Assembly (NCBI GenBank): GCA_949487015.1
Contig: CATAQZ010000027.1
Coordinates: 1-18,942 of the forward strand
Length of the DNA: 18,942 nt
Reading direction: 5' to 3'
Source of the DNA: Flavobacteriales bacterium UBA4585
Lineage (GTDB): Bacteria > Bacteroidota > Bacteroidia > Flavobacteriales > Schleiferiaceae
Numbering within the stretch: position 1 is the first letter of the stretch; every line of letters starts with the position of its first letter. Shown here piece by piece: positions 1-7,619 of the stretch. The notes under the pieces were generated by a model. The model ran no database searches, was not told where the DNA came from, and saw nothing but the letters and a program-made list of their open reading frames with translations. The position numbers were made by a program, and so were the translations under genes.

Positions 1-866
1 ATATAAAATACGTGCATTGCCTGCTTACGCGATTTTAGTCTTTGAGATAATAGCCCTATGGCTACATCTCCAACTGCTATAGCACTGTAACTAACCATTA
101 TACCAATGCCTGGATCGATGGACTCAACTATGCCTAGTTGGCGCGCAAATTCAGGGGAAAAAGAGATTAGAATCCCCACTACAAACCATGTGGGGAGACC
201 GATCAAAATGCTTCTCAAGTAGCGCATGAAGCGCTCTTTAGTCGCGAATAACAGTAAAAAATTTCCTTTTGATACTTTAGAGTTAGAAGCTAAGGTTTTA
301 TATAAGCCACTTTCGAAAACGCTCAATCGAACAAAAAGAAGTAATAATCCCAAACCTCCGCCGATGAAATAACACGTTCGCCAATCGAACCACTGAGCAA
401 TAAAAAACGCAAGAACAGCACCTGTCAGACCCACGCCTGCAACCAGTGATGTCCCGATACCACGCTTCTCTTTTGGTAGTAACTCCGAGACTAACGTTAT
501 ACCCGCCCCTAATTCTCCAGCAAGACCGATTCCGGCAAAGAATCGGATCCATGCGTATTGCGTACCGTTAGTAACGAAACCATTCGCAATATTACCCAAA
601 GAGTAGAGTGCGATCGAATAGAATAACACTTTCGTGCGGCCTAATTTATCTCCTAACACCCCCCATAAGATTCCGCCGATTAGTAGACCGAACATCTGGG
701 TATTTAAGATAAGCATACCTACATCACTTAGATCGGCTACACCTAGATCGGTTAATGAAGGAATGCGAATAATACTGAAAAGTAATAAGTCATAGATATC
801 AACAAAATATCCAAGCGCTGCCACCCAAATTATGGGTTGACGAAAGACAGAAGCGGTAGGCTGCAT
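1..866 (-). CDS. MFS transporter, partial (C-terminus beyond left edge)
   Basis: This is an inner-membrane major facilitator superfamily transporter, of which the first 288 residues are present; the reading frame is open to the left edge. ATG is at 866-864 and the protein begins MQPTASVFRQP. Several hydrophobic helices are visible. After helix 2 comes the MFS motif A, read as GVLGDKLGRTKV, and a helix 4-5 segment follows with RFFAGIGLAGELGAG and then SELLPKEKRG, the pattern of the sugar/metabolite:proton symporter branch. A central cytoplasmic loop (FESGLYKTLASNSKVSKG) precedes the second half. The substrate cannot be read from the sequence. It is divergent from the START-like gene at 996. 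A 7/8 match to the Bacteroidota -7 box (AAATTTTG, 880-873) lies 6 nt before the ATG. Confidence 0.85.
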   Translation of the reverse strand, partial: MQPTASVFRQPIIWVAALGYFVDIYDLLLFSIIRIPSLTDLGVADLSDVGMLILNTQMFGLLIGGILWGVLGDKLGRTKVLFYSIALYSLGNIANGFVTNGTQYAWIRFFAGIGLAGELGAGITLVSELLPKEKRGIGTSLVAGVGLTGAVLAFFIAQWFDWRTCYFIGGGLGLLLLFVRLSVFESGLYKTLASNSKVSKGNFLLLFATKERFMRYLRSILIGLPTWFVVGILISFSPEFARQLGIVESIDPGIGIMVSYSAIAVGDVAIGLLSQRLKSRKQAMHVFY

Positions 867-943
867 GGAAGTCAAAATTTAGCATCATGAATATAAAGAA
901 TATGTCATAACTACAGTTTTTTCGAGGGTTTTTGCATAAAGTG

Positions 944-973
944 TTGCTTATTTCGTTTGACTTGTTATATTGC
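944..973 (+). promoter_or_regulatory. Possible promoter for START-like/PAP2 operon
   Basis: TTG at 944-946 and TATATTGC at 966-973 are separated by 19 nt, close to the Bacteroidota -33/-7 arrangement (TTTG, about 20 nt, TAnnTTTG), although the -7 box departs from consensus at two positions. Transcription would start near 980, giving a leader of roughly 15-20 nt. The rest of the 129-nt divergent gap (867-995) shows nothing else recognisable. Confidence 0.3.
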
Positions 974-995
974 ATGGATTAGATAATTACAACGC

Positions 996-1382
996 ATGGA
1001 TAAAATAAAATTTGAGTTAGAAATTCCACTTCGCGCTTCCCCAAAGATGCTGTTCCCGTTTTTGAGTACACCATCAGGACTGAGTGAGTGGTTTTGTGAT
1101 GATGTTAACTCAAGAACAGAACTCTTTACCTTTTTCTGGGACGGCTCAGAAGAGCAAGCGCGACTTTTGAAAAAACAAATGGACAAAATGGTTCGTTTCC
1201 GTTGGCTGAGTGACGAAGAGGATGGTCTGGACTCATACTTTGAATTTAGAATCGAAGTAGATGCATTAACGAACGATACTTCGATCATCGTAACAGACTT
1301 TGCTGATTCCGATGAAGTGGCGGAAGCAAAACAGCTCTGGGAGAGCCAGATTCATGAATTACAGCACATTATAGGTGCCTAA
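996..1382 (+). CDS. START-like domain protein (SRPBCC/START_2 type)
   Basis: This is a small soluble protein of 128 residues. Its start (MDKIKFELEIPLRASPKML), the early phrase SGLSEWFCDDV, the following beta-rich stretch and the C-terminal helix (EAKQLWESQIHELQHIIGA) fit the START-like/AHSA1-like helix-grip fold that is common and single-domain in Bacteroidota. No catalytic residues are recognisable and the ligand is unknown. There is no signal peptide, so it is probably cytoplasmic. Its stop codon overlaps the ATG of the PAP2 gene (TAATG at 1380-1384), so the two are probably translationally coupled, which may hint at a lipid-related role. Confidence 0.8.
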   Translation: MDKIKFELEIPLRASPKMLFPFLSTPSGLSEWFCDDVNSRTELFTFFWDGSEEQARLLKKQMDKMVRFRWLSDEEDGLDSYFEFRIEVDALTNDTSIIVTDFADSDEVAEAKQLWESQIHELQHIIGA

Positions 1383-2002
1383 TGAAGCACATCCCGTTTT
1401 ATAGTATACCCGCAGTTCTATTCATCATGTTCTGCGGGCTTTTTTTATCCTTTTATCCAAACAAAGTTGCTGCTCAGCTCGCCTTGCATCATGCGTGGTA
1501 TAGTCCGGCGGGGTATTGGTGGATGGGAGTTATTACTAGTTGGGGTGAGGCCCATTTATTTGCTGTTGTAATTATTGCTGTAGCCCTACAAAAGCGTTAT
1601 CTAATAGCCATTGAATTTCTATCGGCAGGGATCGTATCAAGTATTGTAGTCCAATCGTTGAAACGTTTGGTATTTGCACCTTCACCTCGACCGATGGCCG
1701 TGATCAAATGGTCTGAGACCTTATTGCCAGAAGGTCTCGAAGTACCCTTGCAATTCGCTTTTCCGAGCGGACATACGACTACGGCGTTCGTATTTTTCAC
1801 GTTGCTTGCACTTCATTTTAAGAAGATATCTGTTCAAATTTTAGCTGCTGTAGCCGTAATAGGAGTGGGGATTTCTCGTGTTTATTTAATGGCGCATTGG
1901 ATACCAGATGTCATGGCTGGTGCTGTATTAGGCATAGTCCTAGCGCTTTTAGTAAACCGTGCGTTTCTAGCTATAAAAAAAAGCCGCCCATCCATAAGGT
2001 GA
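1382..2002 (+). CDS. PAP2-family phosphatase (membrane)
   Basis: A 206-residue integral membrane phosphatase of the type-2 phosphatidic acid phosphatase superfamily, which hydrolyses lipid or isoprenoid phosphates on the periplasmic face of the inner membrane. The three signature blocks are present: KRLVFAPSPRP (about 94-104), PSGHTTTAF (128-136, with the conserved Ser and His) and SRVYLMAHWIPD (165-176, with the nucleophilic His172 and Asp176). The spacing of the first block (K-x8-RP) is slightly longer than the textbook K-x6-RP. Hydrophobic helices lie near 8-24, 55-70, 74-92, 134-146, 150-165 and 177-195. The exact substrate is not evident. The last eight codons form part of the downstream terminator hairpin. 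Confidence 0.92.
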   Translation: MKHIPFYSIPAVLFIMFCGLFLSFYPNKVAAQLALHHAWYSPAGYWWMGVITSWGEAHLFAVVIIAVALQKRYLIAIEFLSAGIVSSIVVQSLKRLVFAPSPRPMAVIKWSETLLPEGLEVPLQFAFPSGHTTTAFVFFTLLALHFKKISVQILAAVAVIGVGISRVYLMAHWIPDVMAGAVLGIVLALLVNRAFLAIKKSRPSIR

Positions 2003-2013
2003 GCGGCTTTTTT
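1977..2013. terminator. Bidirectional intrinsic terminator
   Basis: AAAAAAGCCGC (1977-1987) pairs perfectly with GCGGCTTTTTT (2003-2013). The loop can pair further (1989-1992 with 1998-2001). The arms provide a T-tract on each strand, so the hairpin can end transcription of the plus-strand PAP2 operon and of the convergent minus-strand peptidase operon. The left arm and loop are coding sequence for the PAP2 C-terminus, and the stop codon (2000-2002) sits in the loop. Confidence 0.9.
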
Positions 2014-2032
2014 AAGGATTTAATAGATTAGA

Positions 2033-3214
2033 TTATAGTCTCAATTTCTTTTTTAAAGACTTTTCTAGTGAATCGCTATGCATCATAATACTTATAGTCT
2101 TTAAGCGCACATAGCTCTCTGAAGCATAGAGGTACCCAGGACGAAAATCGTTGGGAATATCGCCCCAAGAGTTTTTAACGATGTAGAAAATATTTCCTTC
2201 CTGATCTTTTACCATTCCTTGTATCACCATACCATGGTCATCCTGTGTAAGGTAATTGTCGTATTGTTCTTGACGCGCATCCTGGTCAATAATGGCTTCA
2301 CCGTGTGGCCCAGCGTATATAGCTTGCGCTTCTTCTGTGCTCATTTCGCTCCAACTTTGGTTCGGCATTACAGCAATACCATTTTTAATCGAAAATCCTT
2401 TGTCGCTTACATCACAGGCCCATGCGACTGGAAACCCTGCTTCTAGCGATGCATTAAGAGCTTCCATCATCTCGTCGATAGGAAGGTTGTAAGAAGTACC
2501 CCATGTCCAGTTATCCGGTACCTGAATTTGGCAAGCCTCGTAGAACGGGTGGTGTGTCCAAGAGGTAAGTTGAACGTAGTCGTCAGGATCGATACCAATA
2601 ACTTCATCAGCGAAACTTCTTGGCGTGTAGGTCTTACCATTGTAGCCGAATTGAGCGGGCTCTTCGCCTAAATAAGCATCCAATGTCGCATCAAATGCTT
2701 TTCTCCATGACGTGGATAATTTACCATTCTTATTGCCCTTCACAGCATCCAGAATGCCTTTTAAAGCACCTTCCATCTCGCCGTGGCGGTTTATTTCAGT
2801 GCCATAGTTTAGACCGTTGTAAACTTCCTGTGGGACGGCGCCGTATTTTTTAATGACATAAAGTACATCGGGTAGGGCGCCACCTTGAGCAAAATTTAGG
2901 TACCCATGAAGACGGATGTATTTCTCGCCTTTGTCCTGATATACCTTACGAACAGTGTACATTTCTGAGAGATCTACTGGCGTTTTACCCATACGCATCA
3001 TTTCGCTTTCAACGAATGAAGTCGTTGCGTAGGACCAACATGTGCCAGAGGCACCTTGATTTTTAACAGGTGTTGCTTCTATGTCTACGATGGTTTCCCA
3101 TTCGTATCCTAAGGGTGCGTCAGCGCCATTATCTTTTACTTTATTAATGAGATCGACTTGTGCAATAGCCTGAGAACTTAGTAGTGCTCCCGCAAGGAGT
3201 AAGCGTAATTTCAT
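2033..3214 (-). CDS. Secreted C1-like cysteine peptidase (aminopeptidase C / bleomycin hydrolase type)
   Basis: A 393-residue papain-fold cysteine peptidase of the C1-like (PF03051-type) family. Residues 1-18 form a clear Sec signal peptide (MKLRLLLAGALLSSQAIA followed by Q), so the enzyme should be exported, unlike the cytoplasmic aminopeptidase C of many bacteria. The catalytic set is complete: Gln53 in the oxyanion-hole region and Cys59 in NQGASGTCWSYA, His327 in DDHGMVIQGM, and Asn348 in VKNSWGD. There is no obvious type IX secretion C-terminal domain; the protein ends in a basic KKKLRL tail. It is the last gene of a minus-strand run, 7 nt after the dehydrogenase gene, and ends at the bidirectional terminator. 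Confidence 0.9.
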   Translation of the reverse strand: MKLRLLLAGALLSSQAIAQVDLINKVKDNGADAPLGYEWETIVDIEATPVKNQGASGTCWSYATTSFVESEMMRMGKTPVDLSEMYTVRKVYQDKGEKYIRLHGYLNFAQGGALPDVLYVIKKYGAVPQEVYNGLNYGTEINRHGEMEGALKGILDAVKGNKNGKLSTSWRKAFDATLDAYLGEEPAQFGYNGKTYTPRSFADEVIGIDPDDYVQLTSWTHHPFYEACQIQVPDNWTWGTSYNLPIDEMMEALNASLEAGFPVAWACDVSDKGFSIKNGIAVMPNQSWSEMSTEEAQAIYAGPHGEAIIDQDARQEQYDNYLTQDDHGMVIQGMVKDQEGNIFYIVKNSWGDIPNDFRPGYLYASESYVRLKTISIMMHSDSLEKSLKKKLRL

Positions 3215-3221
3215 AGTATGA

Positions 3222-4109
3222 TTATTTGAATTGTGAACTAACTGTAGCTTCTTTTATTCCGGCAGAGTAATCGTAAAAGCCTTCTTTCGATTTAACTCCT
3301 AATTTTCCAGCGGTAACCATGTTCACTAAAAGGGGACAGGGGGCATATTTAGGATTTCCCAAACCATCGTGAAGTACATTAAGAATGGAGAGGCAGACAT
3401 CGAGTCCGATGAAATCGGCCAGTTGAAGAGGACCCATAGGATGCGCCATTCCTAGCTTCATAATAGAGTCAATTGCCTGCACATCAGCAACACCTTCATG
3501 TAAAGATATGATGGCTTCGTTAATCATAGGCATAAGGATTCTATTTGCAACAAACCCTGGGTAGTCATTACAAGCTACTGGAGTTTTACCTAGCGCTTTG
3601 CTCATTTCGATGACAGCATCACAGACTTCATCAGAGGTACTATATCCGCGAATGATCTCTACCAGACGCATAACGGGAACGGGATTCATGAAGTGCATCC
3701 CAATCACTTTATCTGGACGCGTTGTTTGCGCGGCGATTTTAGTTATGCTAATGGACGAGGTATTTGAAGCTAAAATGCAATGCCCCGGGGCATGTGTATC
3801 AATATCTTTAAAGAGTTGAAATTTGATCGCAGTATTTTCTGTGGCTGCTTCAACCACTAGATCTGCATTGGCAACGGCTACAGCAAGGTTTGTTCCAGTT
3901 GTTAGAAGTGATAAAGCCGATCCCTTATCCGATTCCGTCAATTTTTCTTTTGCGATTTGACGGTCCATATTCTTTGTGATAGTACCTATTGCTCGCTCCA
4001 AAGCTGATTCGTTAATATCGAAGAGATGGACGCTAAAGCCACTCTGTACGAAGACGTGAGCAATCCCATTGCCCATAGTTCCTGCACCAATTACGGTAAT
4101 GTTTTTCAT
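3222..4109 (-). CDS. hbd: 3-hydroxybutyryl-CoA / 3-hydroxyacyl-CoA dehydrogenase
   Basis: A 295-residue soluble NAD(P)-dependent dehydrogenase interconverting 3-hydroxyacyl-CoA and 3-oxoacyl-CoA. The N-terminal Rossmann motif GAGTMGNG (8-15) is followed by Asp31 of VHLFDI, which favours NAD. SNTSSISIT (115-123), the catalytic His139 in HFMNPVPVMRLVEI and Glu151, and the C-terminal helical domain (VANRILMPMINEAI, then PMGPLQLADFIGLD) are all typical of the short, single-function Hbd/PaaH family, whose usual length is about 280-300 residues. It is the third gene of its run, 20 nt after the sugar transferase. Short-chain specificity is assumed from overall similarity; no other fatty-acid oxidation gene is adjacent. 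Confidence 0.92.
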   Translation of the reverse strand: MKNITVIGAGTMGNGIAHVFVQSGFSVHLFDINESALERAIGTITKNMDRQIAKEKLTESDKGSALSLLTTGTNLAVAVANADLVVEAATENTAIKFQLFKDIDTHAPGHCILASNTSSISITKIAAQTTRPDKVIGMHFMNPVPVMRLVEIIRGYSTSDEVCDAVIEMSKALGKTPVACNDYPGFVANRILMPMINEAIISLHEGVADVQAIDSIMKLGMAHPMGPLQLADFIGLDVCLSILNVLHDGLGNPKYAPCPLLVNMVTAGKLGVKSKEGFYDYSAGIKEATVSSQFK

Positions 4110-4129
4110 GTAGGGTGATTTGTGGTTCT

Positions 4130-5554
4130 TTATTTGCCTCGACCTTGCAAGACAGTGACTAAGGTATAGAACAGGATTTTGATATCGTTTACCAACGTTA
4201 TATTTTCTGTATAGATCAAGTCATATCGAGCGCGTTCAATCATTTCCTCCACATTTTCAGCGTAGCCAAATTTCACCATGCCCCATGATGTTATCCCGGG
4301 CTTCACCTTCAGTAAATACCTGTATTGAGGTGCTTTTGAAATGATCTGATCAAAGAAAAATTTGCGCTCGGGTCTTGGTCCCACAATGGCCATATCGCCT
4401 TTTAAGACATTCAGAAACTGCGGCAATTCATCTAGGCGAAACTTTCGCATGGTTCTACCCCAAGGAGTGATGCGCGGATCTTCCTCGCTACTGAGTTGTG
4501 GACCCTGTGCTTCCGCATCCTGATACATACTGCGCAGTTTTATAATTTTAAAGGTTTTGCCGTTTTTGCCCAGTCGTTCTTGGGTATAAAAAAATGGACC
4601 TGGTGATCCTACAGCTATCATAGCAATAGAAAACAAGATAAACGGTGCAGCAACTAAGATGAGTATAGAAGCGACTACGATATCAAATAATCTTTTAATG
4701 AATGCGACGTGGGGTTTGACCAACTCACGCTTTACTTCGATAAGTGATCGTCCTAAACTTTCCATTTTTACCTGCCCGGAAAGAATACTGAATAGATTAG
4801 GGAGCACGTGTATGCGAACGTCCTTATCTTCTATAGAGCTTACCAAAGTTGCAATTCGTTCAGAATTGCCACTCGGTAGTGCGATAATTACATCTTCAAC
4901 AGTATTGTCGTTTATGATATCGGCTAATTGATTGATGTCGCCTAAATACGGTACGGCATTCATGCGTGCATCAGGGATATCACTCGAAGTGTTTAAAAAC
5001 CCCAAAAATGAATATCCTTTACTACGGTCCTTTTCGAAGGCATCTAGGAGGTCGGCTGCATCTTTTCCTCCTCCCACTAATACGGTAGGGAACTTAAGAA
5101 GTCCTTTGTCAATTTTACGTCTAACGACGGAACTTTGTGTAAACCTAAATACTCCGCTGAGTACGACAAGGCTTCCAGTGTAGGTGCCCAACGTCATATA
5201 ATAGTCGCTATACTCTTTGATGTAGTCGTCTAAAAAGACTAAAAAGAATAGTAGTACGGCAGTGATAATGGTACCTCCAAAAGTATGGAACGCCTCTGCC
5301 AATCGACTTTTACGGGTGAGATTACGATAAATACCGCTTAGCGCACTTATGCCGATAAACAAGGTGGTCGTTGCAGCGGCCGCTAGAACAAATGTTTGAT
5401 CAAATTTTAATGGAACTGATGTGCCGAATCGCCCAGGTTCTACATAAAGTTTACGCACTAAATGTAGCGCGGTATAAGCGCCCGTGCCGGCAATAAGATC
5501 CGATACGATATAACGAATGAGCAGCTTGCGTTCTAACTTTTTTGCGGTACTCAA
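4130..5554 (-). CDS. Polyprenyl glycosylphosphotransferase (bacterial sugar transferase)
   Basis: A 474-residue membrane enzyme that transfers a sugar-1-phosphate from a nucleotide sugar to undecaprenyl phosphate, starting assembly of a surface polysaccharide repeat unit (WbaP/WcaJ type). Hydrophobic helices occur at about 12-31, 52-76, 92-110 and 121-138. A Rossmann-like CoA_binding_3 region follows (VLVGGGKDAADLL, about 158-170), then the catalytic domain from about 287 with a membrane-inserted segment (LFDIVVASILILVAAPFI), KLRSM (339-343), DELPQFLNVLKGDMA (375-389) and VGPRPER (391-397). All hallmark motifs are intact. Its start overlaps the upstream lipoprotein stop by 4 nt. No other polysaccharide genes are in the window, so it is a detached initiating transferase. 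Confidence 0.93.
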   Translation of the reverse strand: MSTAKKLERKLLIRYIVSDLIAGTGAYTALHLVRKLYVEPGRFGTSVPLKFDQTFVLAAAATTTLFIGISALSGIYRNLTRKSRLAEAFHTFGGTIITAVLLFFLVFLDDYIKEYSDYYMTLGTYTGSLVVLSGVFRFTQSSVVRRKIDKGLLKFPTVLVGGGKDAADLLDAFEKDRSKGYSFLGFLNTSSDIPDARMNAVPYLGDINQLADIINDNTVEDVIIALPSGNSERIATLVSSIEDKDVRIHVLPNLFSILSGQVKMESLGRSLIEVKRELVKPHVAFIKRLFDIVVASILILVAAPFILFSIAMIAVGSPGPFFYTQERLGKNGKTFKIIKLRSMYQDAEAQGPQLSSEEDPRITPWGRTMRKFRLDELPQFLNVLKGDMAIVGPRPERKFFFDQIISKAPQYRYLLKVKPGITSWGMVKFGYAENVEEMIERARYDLIYTENITLVNDIKILFYTLVTVLQGRGK

Positions 5555-6420
5555 TACAATAGTTTTATGTTGTCGATCAATACTGTGGCGGTATCGTCAG
5601 TAGTATTGACACTTCCAAAAAATAAATTATAATCTATGGCATTAGGGTATCCACTCACTTCTGTAACGAGGTTGATGTATACTTTATTCCATTCTTCATT
5701 AGGAAATAGCGTCACCACAGGGGTCTTAGCACTTTGGAGGATTTCATTAGCCGTTACACCAAAGGTTAAAGCTACATCTGTTTTATAGTTTACCTCGAGC
5801 CAGACGTTCGCCCCATATTTTGGTAGTTCGAAGGCTTGAAGCGTTTTGAATTCACCTAAGGTAACTGGCGGCAGTACAAATTTTCCACTTTTATTAGGCG
5901 TTTCACCAGGGTAATGGAAAACTTCGCTCGTATCTGAAGTGATGAGCAAATTCGTATCACTTTGAACAGTTTTATTGTAGTTTAGGCCTATACCGTCAAA
6001 ATCTTCGACAACTATTAAATCGTATATGGGGTTGTATTCAAAAGTCAAAAATTGAGGCGAAAGAACTTTCGTAGAACCTTCATTTAAATCCCAATTCTTT
6101 TCAATCGGGGAGAGCATCTCATATTGGTTCCTTTGAGAATAAACACCGTTTAGAGCAATACCCGGAATAAATCGGAGTAGTTGATCCTCTCCAGCGTACA
6201 CTGGAATGCGACACGGAGGGGAGAACGCACCAATTTGTTGTCCATTCTGTTCAACCCAAATGGTGTTCAATTTTGCAGATGACGTTCCTTCACCTGTCTT
6301 CGAAGCAACAAGAAGATCTGTAACCTCTAAATAAGCTACAGCGGGAGCAGATTCATCTTGACAAGAGTAGAGTAGAAAAATACTTCCGAACAATACTATT
6401 AAAACGGTTTTCCTGAACAT
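5551..6420 (-). CDS. Predicted lipoprotein of unknown function
   Basis: A 289-residue protein that I do not recognise as a named family. From the chosen ATG at 6420 it begins MFRKTVLIVLFGSIFLLYSC, a textbook lipoprotein signal with the lipidated cysteine at residue 20, followed by QDES. The rest is rich in beta strands. The last third (GANVWLEVNYKTD, then VLIDNIKLLY at the very end) resembles a jelly-roll or galactose-binding-like sandwich, but this is impression only. An in-frame ATG six codons upstream (6438) gives MTTFVF before the signal peptide. I prefer 6420 because a perfect TACATTTG promoter box (6433-6426) lies between the two starts. It is the first gene of the four-gene run and overlaps the sugar transferase by 4 nt, so it may serve the cell surface alongside it. 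Confidence 0.75.
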   Translation of the reverse strand: MFRKTVLIVLFGSIFLLYSCQDESAPAVAYLEVTDLLVASKTGEGTSSAKLNTIWVEQNGQQIGAFSPPCRIPVYAGEDQLLRFIPGIALNGVYSQRNQYEMLSPIEKNWDLNEGSTKVLSPQFLTFEYNPIYDLIVVEDFDGIGLNYNKTVQSDTNLLITSDTSEVFHYPGETPNKSGKFVLPPVTLGEFKTLQAFELPKYGANVWLEVNYKTDVALTFGVTANEILQSAKTPVVTLFPNEEWNKVYINLVTEVSGYPNAIDYNLFFGSVNTTDDTATVLIDNIKLLY

Positions 6421-6425
6421 GAAGA

Positions 6426-6452
6426 CAAATGTAGTCATCCTAGTCTTTCAAA
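6426..6452 (-). promoter_or_regulatory. Promoter of the lipoprotein/sugar transferase operon
   Basis: Read on the minus strand, TTTG (6452-6449), 15 nt, then a perfect -7 box TACATTTG (6433-6426), then five bases (tcttc) to the ATG at 6420. The box overlaps codons of the longer possible reading frame, which argues against that frame. Transcription would begin at or within a few bases of the ATG. Confidence 0.55.
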
Positions 6453-6513
6453 TTGTTAAAAAGAAGCGTACTTCCGCAGACCACACCACCTCTTCCCGAT
6501 GTACTTTCATTTC

Positions 6514-7158
6514 ATGCAAAAAGAGGATAGCCCATATTACCAAGGCCAGCGTGCCATTATGTGTACAGAATTAAAAGCTAAGGGTTTGGCTGGAGATACC
6601 GTGCTTGAGGCGATGAATAAAATTCCGAGACACCTCTTTCTTGAAAGTAGCTTTCATCAGCACGCCTATCAAGACAAAGCATTTCCCATAGCCGCTGACC
6701 AAACAATATCACATCCCTCCACTGTAGCATGGCAATCTGAATTATTAGAGCTGGTGCCAGGTATGAAGGTATTAGAGATTGGAACTGGTAGTGGCTATCA
6801 AGCGGCAGTTTTGTGTCAACTTGGTGTGAAACTATTTAGCATTGAACGTCAAAAAGCACTCTTTGACTTTGCGAAAAACATGCTCTCTACCCTAGGCTAT
6901 CGCGCTGAGTTAAAGTTCGGGGATGGATTTAAAGGAATGCCAATGTTTGCGCCATTTGATAGAATAATAGTCACCTGCGGGGCACCTTTTGTACCGAAGG
7001 CACTTCTTGCCCAGCTTATTCAAGGCGGAGTGATGATCATTCCAGTTGGAGAGGGTACCCAGAAAATGGTTAAAATAACGAAGCAGCCTGATGGAAGCTT
7101 TGTTCAAAAGGTGTTAGGAGATGCAGCTTTCGTACCTATGCTCAAAGACCGCGAGTAG
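6514..7158 (+). CDS. pcm: Protein-L-isoaspartate O-methyltransferase
   Basis: A 214-residue cytosolic repair enzyme that methylates isoaspartyl residues in damaged proteins with S-adenosylmethionine. The family signature is clear: NKIPRHLFLES, then AADQTISHPSTVAWQSELLEL (TIS-P--VA block), then the SAM-binding motif I VLEIGTGSGYQAAVL, and GDGFKGMP followed by FDRIIVTCGAP. An upstream in-frame ATG at 6499 would add five residues (MYFHF). I prefer the second ATG because family members usually have about a dozen residues before the first helix, and because a degenerate TACTTTCA box ends 4 nt before it. It is the first gene of the plus-strand group and is followed 14 nt later by smpB. Confidence 0.93.
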   Translation: MQKEDSPYYQGQRAIMCTELKAKGLAGDTVLEAMNKIPRHLFLESSFHQHAYQDKAFPIAADQTISHPSTVAWQSELLELVPGMKVLEIGTGSGYQAAVLCQLGVKLFSIERQKALFDFAKNMLSTLGYRAELKFGDGFKGMPMFAPFDRIIVTCGAPFVPKALLAQLIQGGVMIIPVGEGTQKMVKITKQPDGSFVQKVLGDAAFVPMLKDRE

Positions 7159-7160
7159 CG

Positions 7161-7168
7161 TACCTTTG
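7161..7168 (+). promoter_or_regulatory. Promoter -7 box in front of smpB
   Basis: A perfect TAnnTTTG match (TACCTTTG) starts 2 nt after the pcm stop codon, with only four bases (tctt) to the GTG start of smpB. No convincing -33 TTTG is present at the usual distance. If used, the smpB transcript would have essentially no leader. Confidence 0.45.
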
Positions 7169-7172
7169 TCTT

Positions 7173-7619
7173 GTGAAAACGGTAGAAATAAAAAATCGCA
7201 AGGCGAAATTTGACTACGAATGGCTCGAGACTTTTACTGCAGGGATGCAGTTGAAAGGAACTGAGGTAAAATCCATTCGTATGGGTAAAGCTTCGATAGC
7301 AGAGGCCTATTGTTATTTCGCAGGTGAAGAATTGTTTATCAAAAACATGACCATATCCGAATGGTCACACGGGAATATCTTCAATCACGAACCGCTTCGA
7401 GAACGTAAATTACTTCTGTCAAAACGAGAATTAGATAAAATACTTAAAGCCACAAAAGATGCGGGTATTACAGTGATTCCAACGAAAGTTTTTCTCAGTG
7501 AAAAAGGCTGGATAAAGATGAATATTGCTGTAGCTCGTGGAAAGAAAAATTACGACAAACGCCAGTCGCTCAAAGAAAAAGATGCAAAGCGCGATTTGGC
7601 ACGACTAAAGAATCTATAG
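7173..7619 (+). CDS. smpB: SsrA-binding protein SmpB
   Basis: A 148-residue RNA-binding protein that delivers tmRNA to stalled ribosomes for trans-translation. The start is GTG (7173), giving MKTVEIKNRKAKFDYEW; no ATG lies upstream between it and the pcm stop. Diagnostic stretches are LKGTEVKSIRMGKASI, FIKNMTISEW, RERKLLLSKRELDKI and the basic C-terminal tail KKNYDKRQSLKEKDAKRDL, which enters the mRNA channel in known SmpB proteins. Length is normal. No ssrA (tmRNA) gene was seen in this window. pyrD begins at the base after its stop codon. Confidence 0.96.
   Translation: MKTVEIKNRKAKFDYEWLETFTAGMQLKGTEVKSIRMGKASIAEAYCYFAGEELFIKNMTISEWSHGNIFNHEPLRERKLLLSKRELDKILKATKDAGITVIPTKVFLSEKGWIKMNIAVARGKKNYDKRQSLKEKDAKRDLARLKNL

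Noticed and set aside
298..552. 84-residue frame within the MFS gene
   Set aside because: It is a shadow frame on the same strand inside a clearly coding transporter; composition is cysteine- and arginine-rich and matches nothing.
6499..6513. First ATG of the pcm frame
   Set aside because: Only five extra residues, overlapping a weak promoter-like TACTTTCA; the second ATG fits the usual family length better. The evidence is modest.
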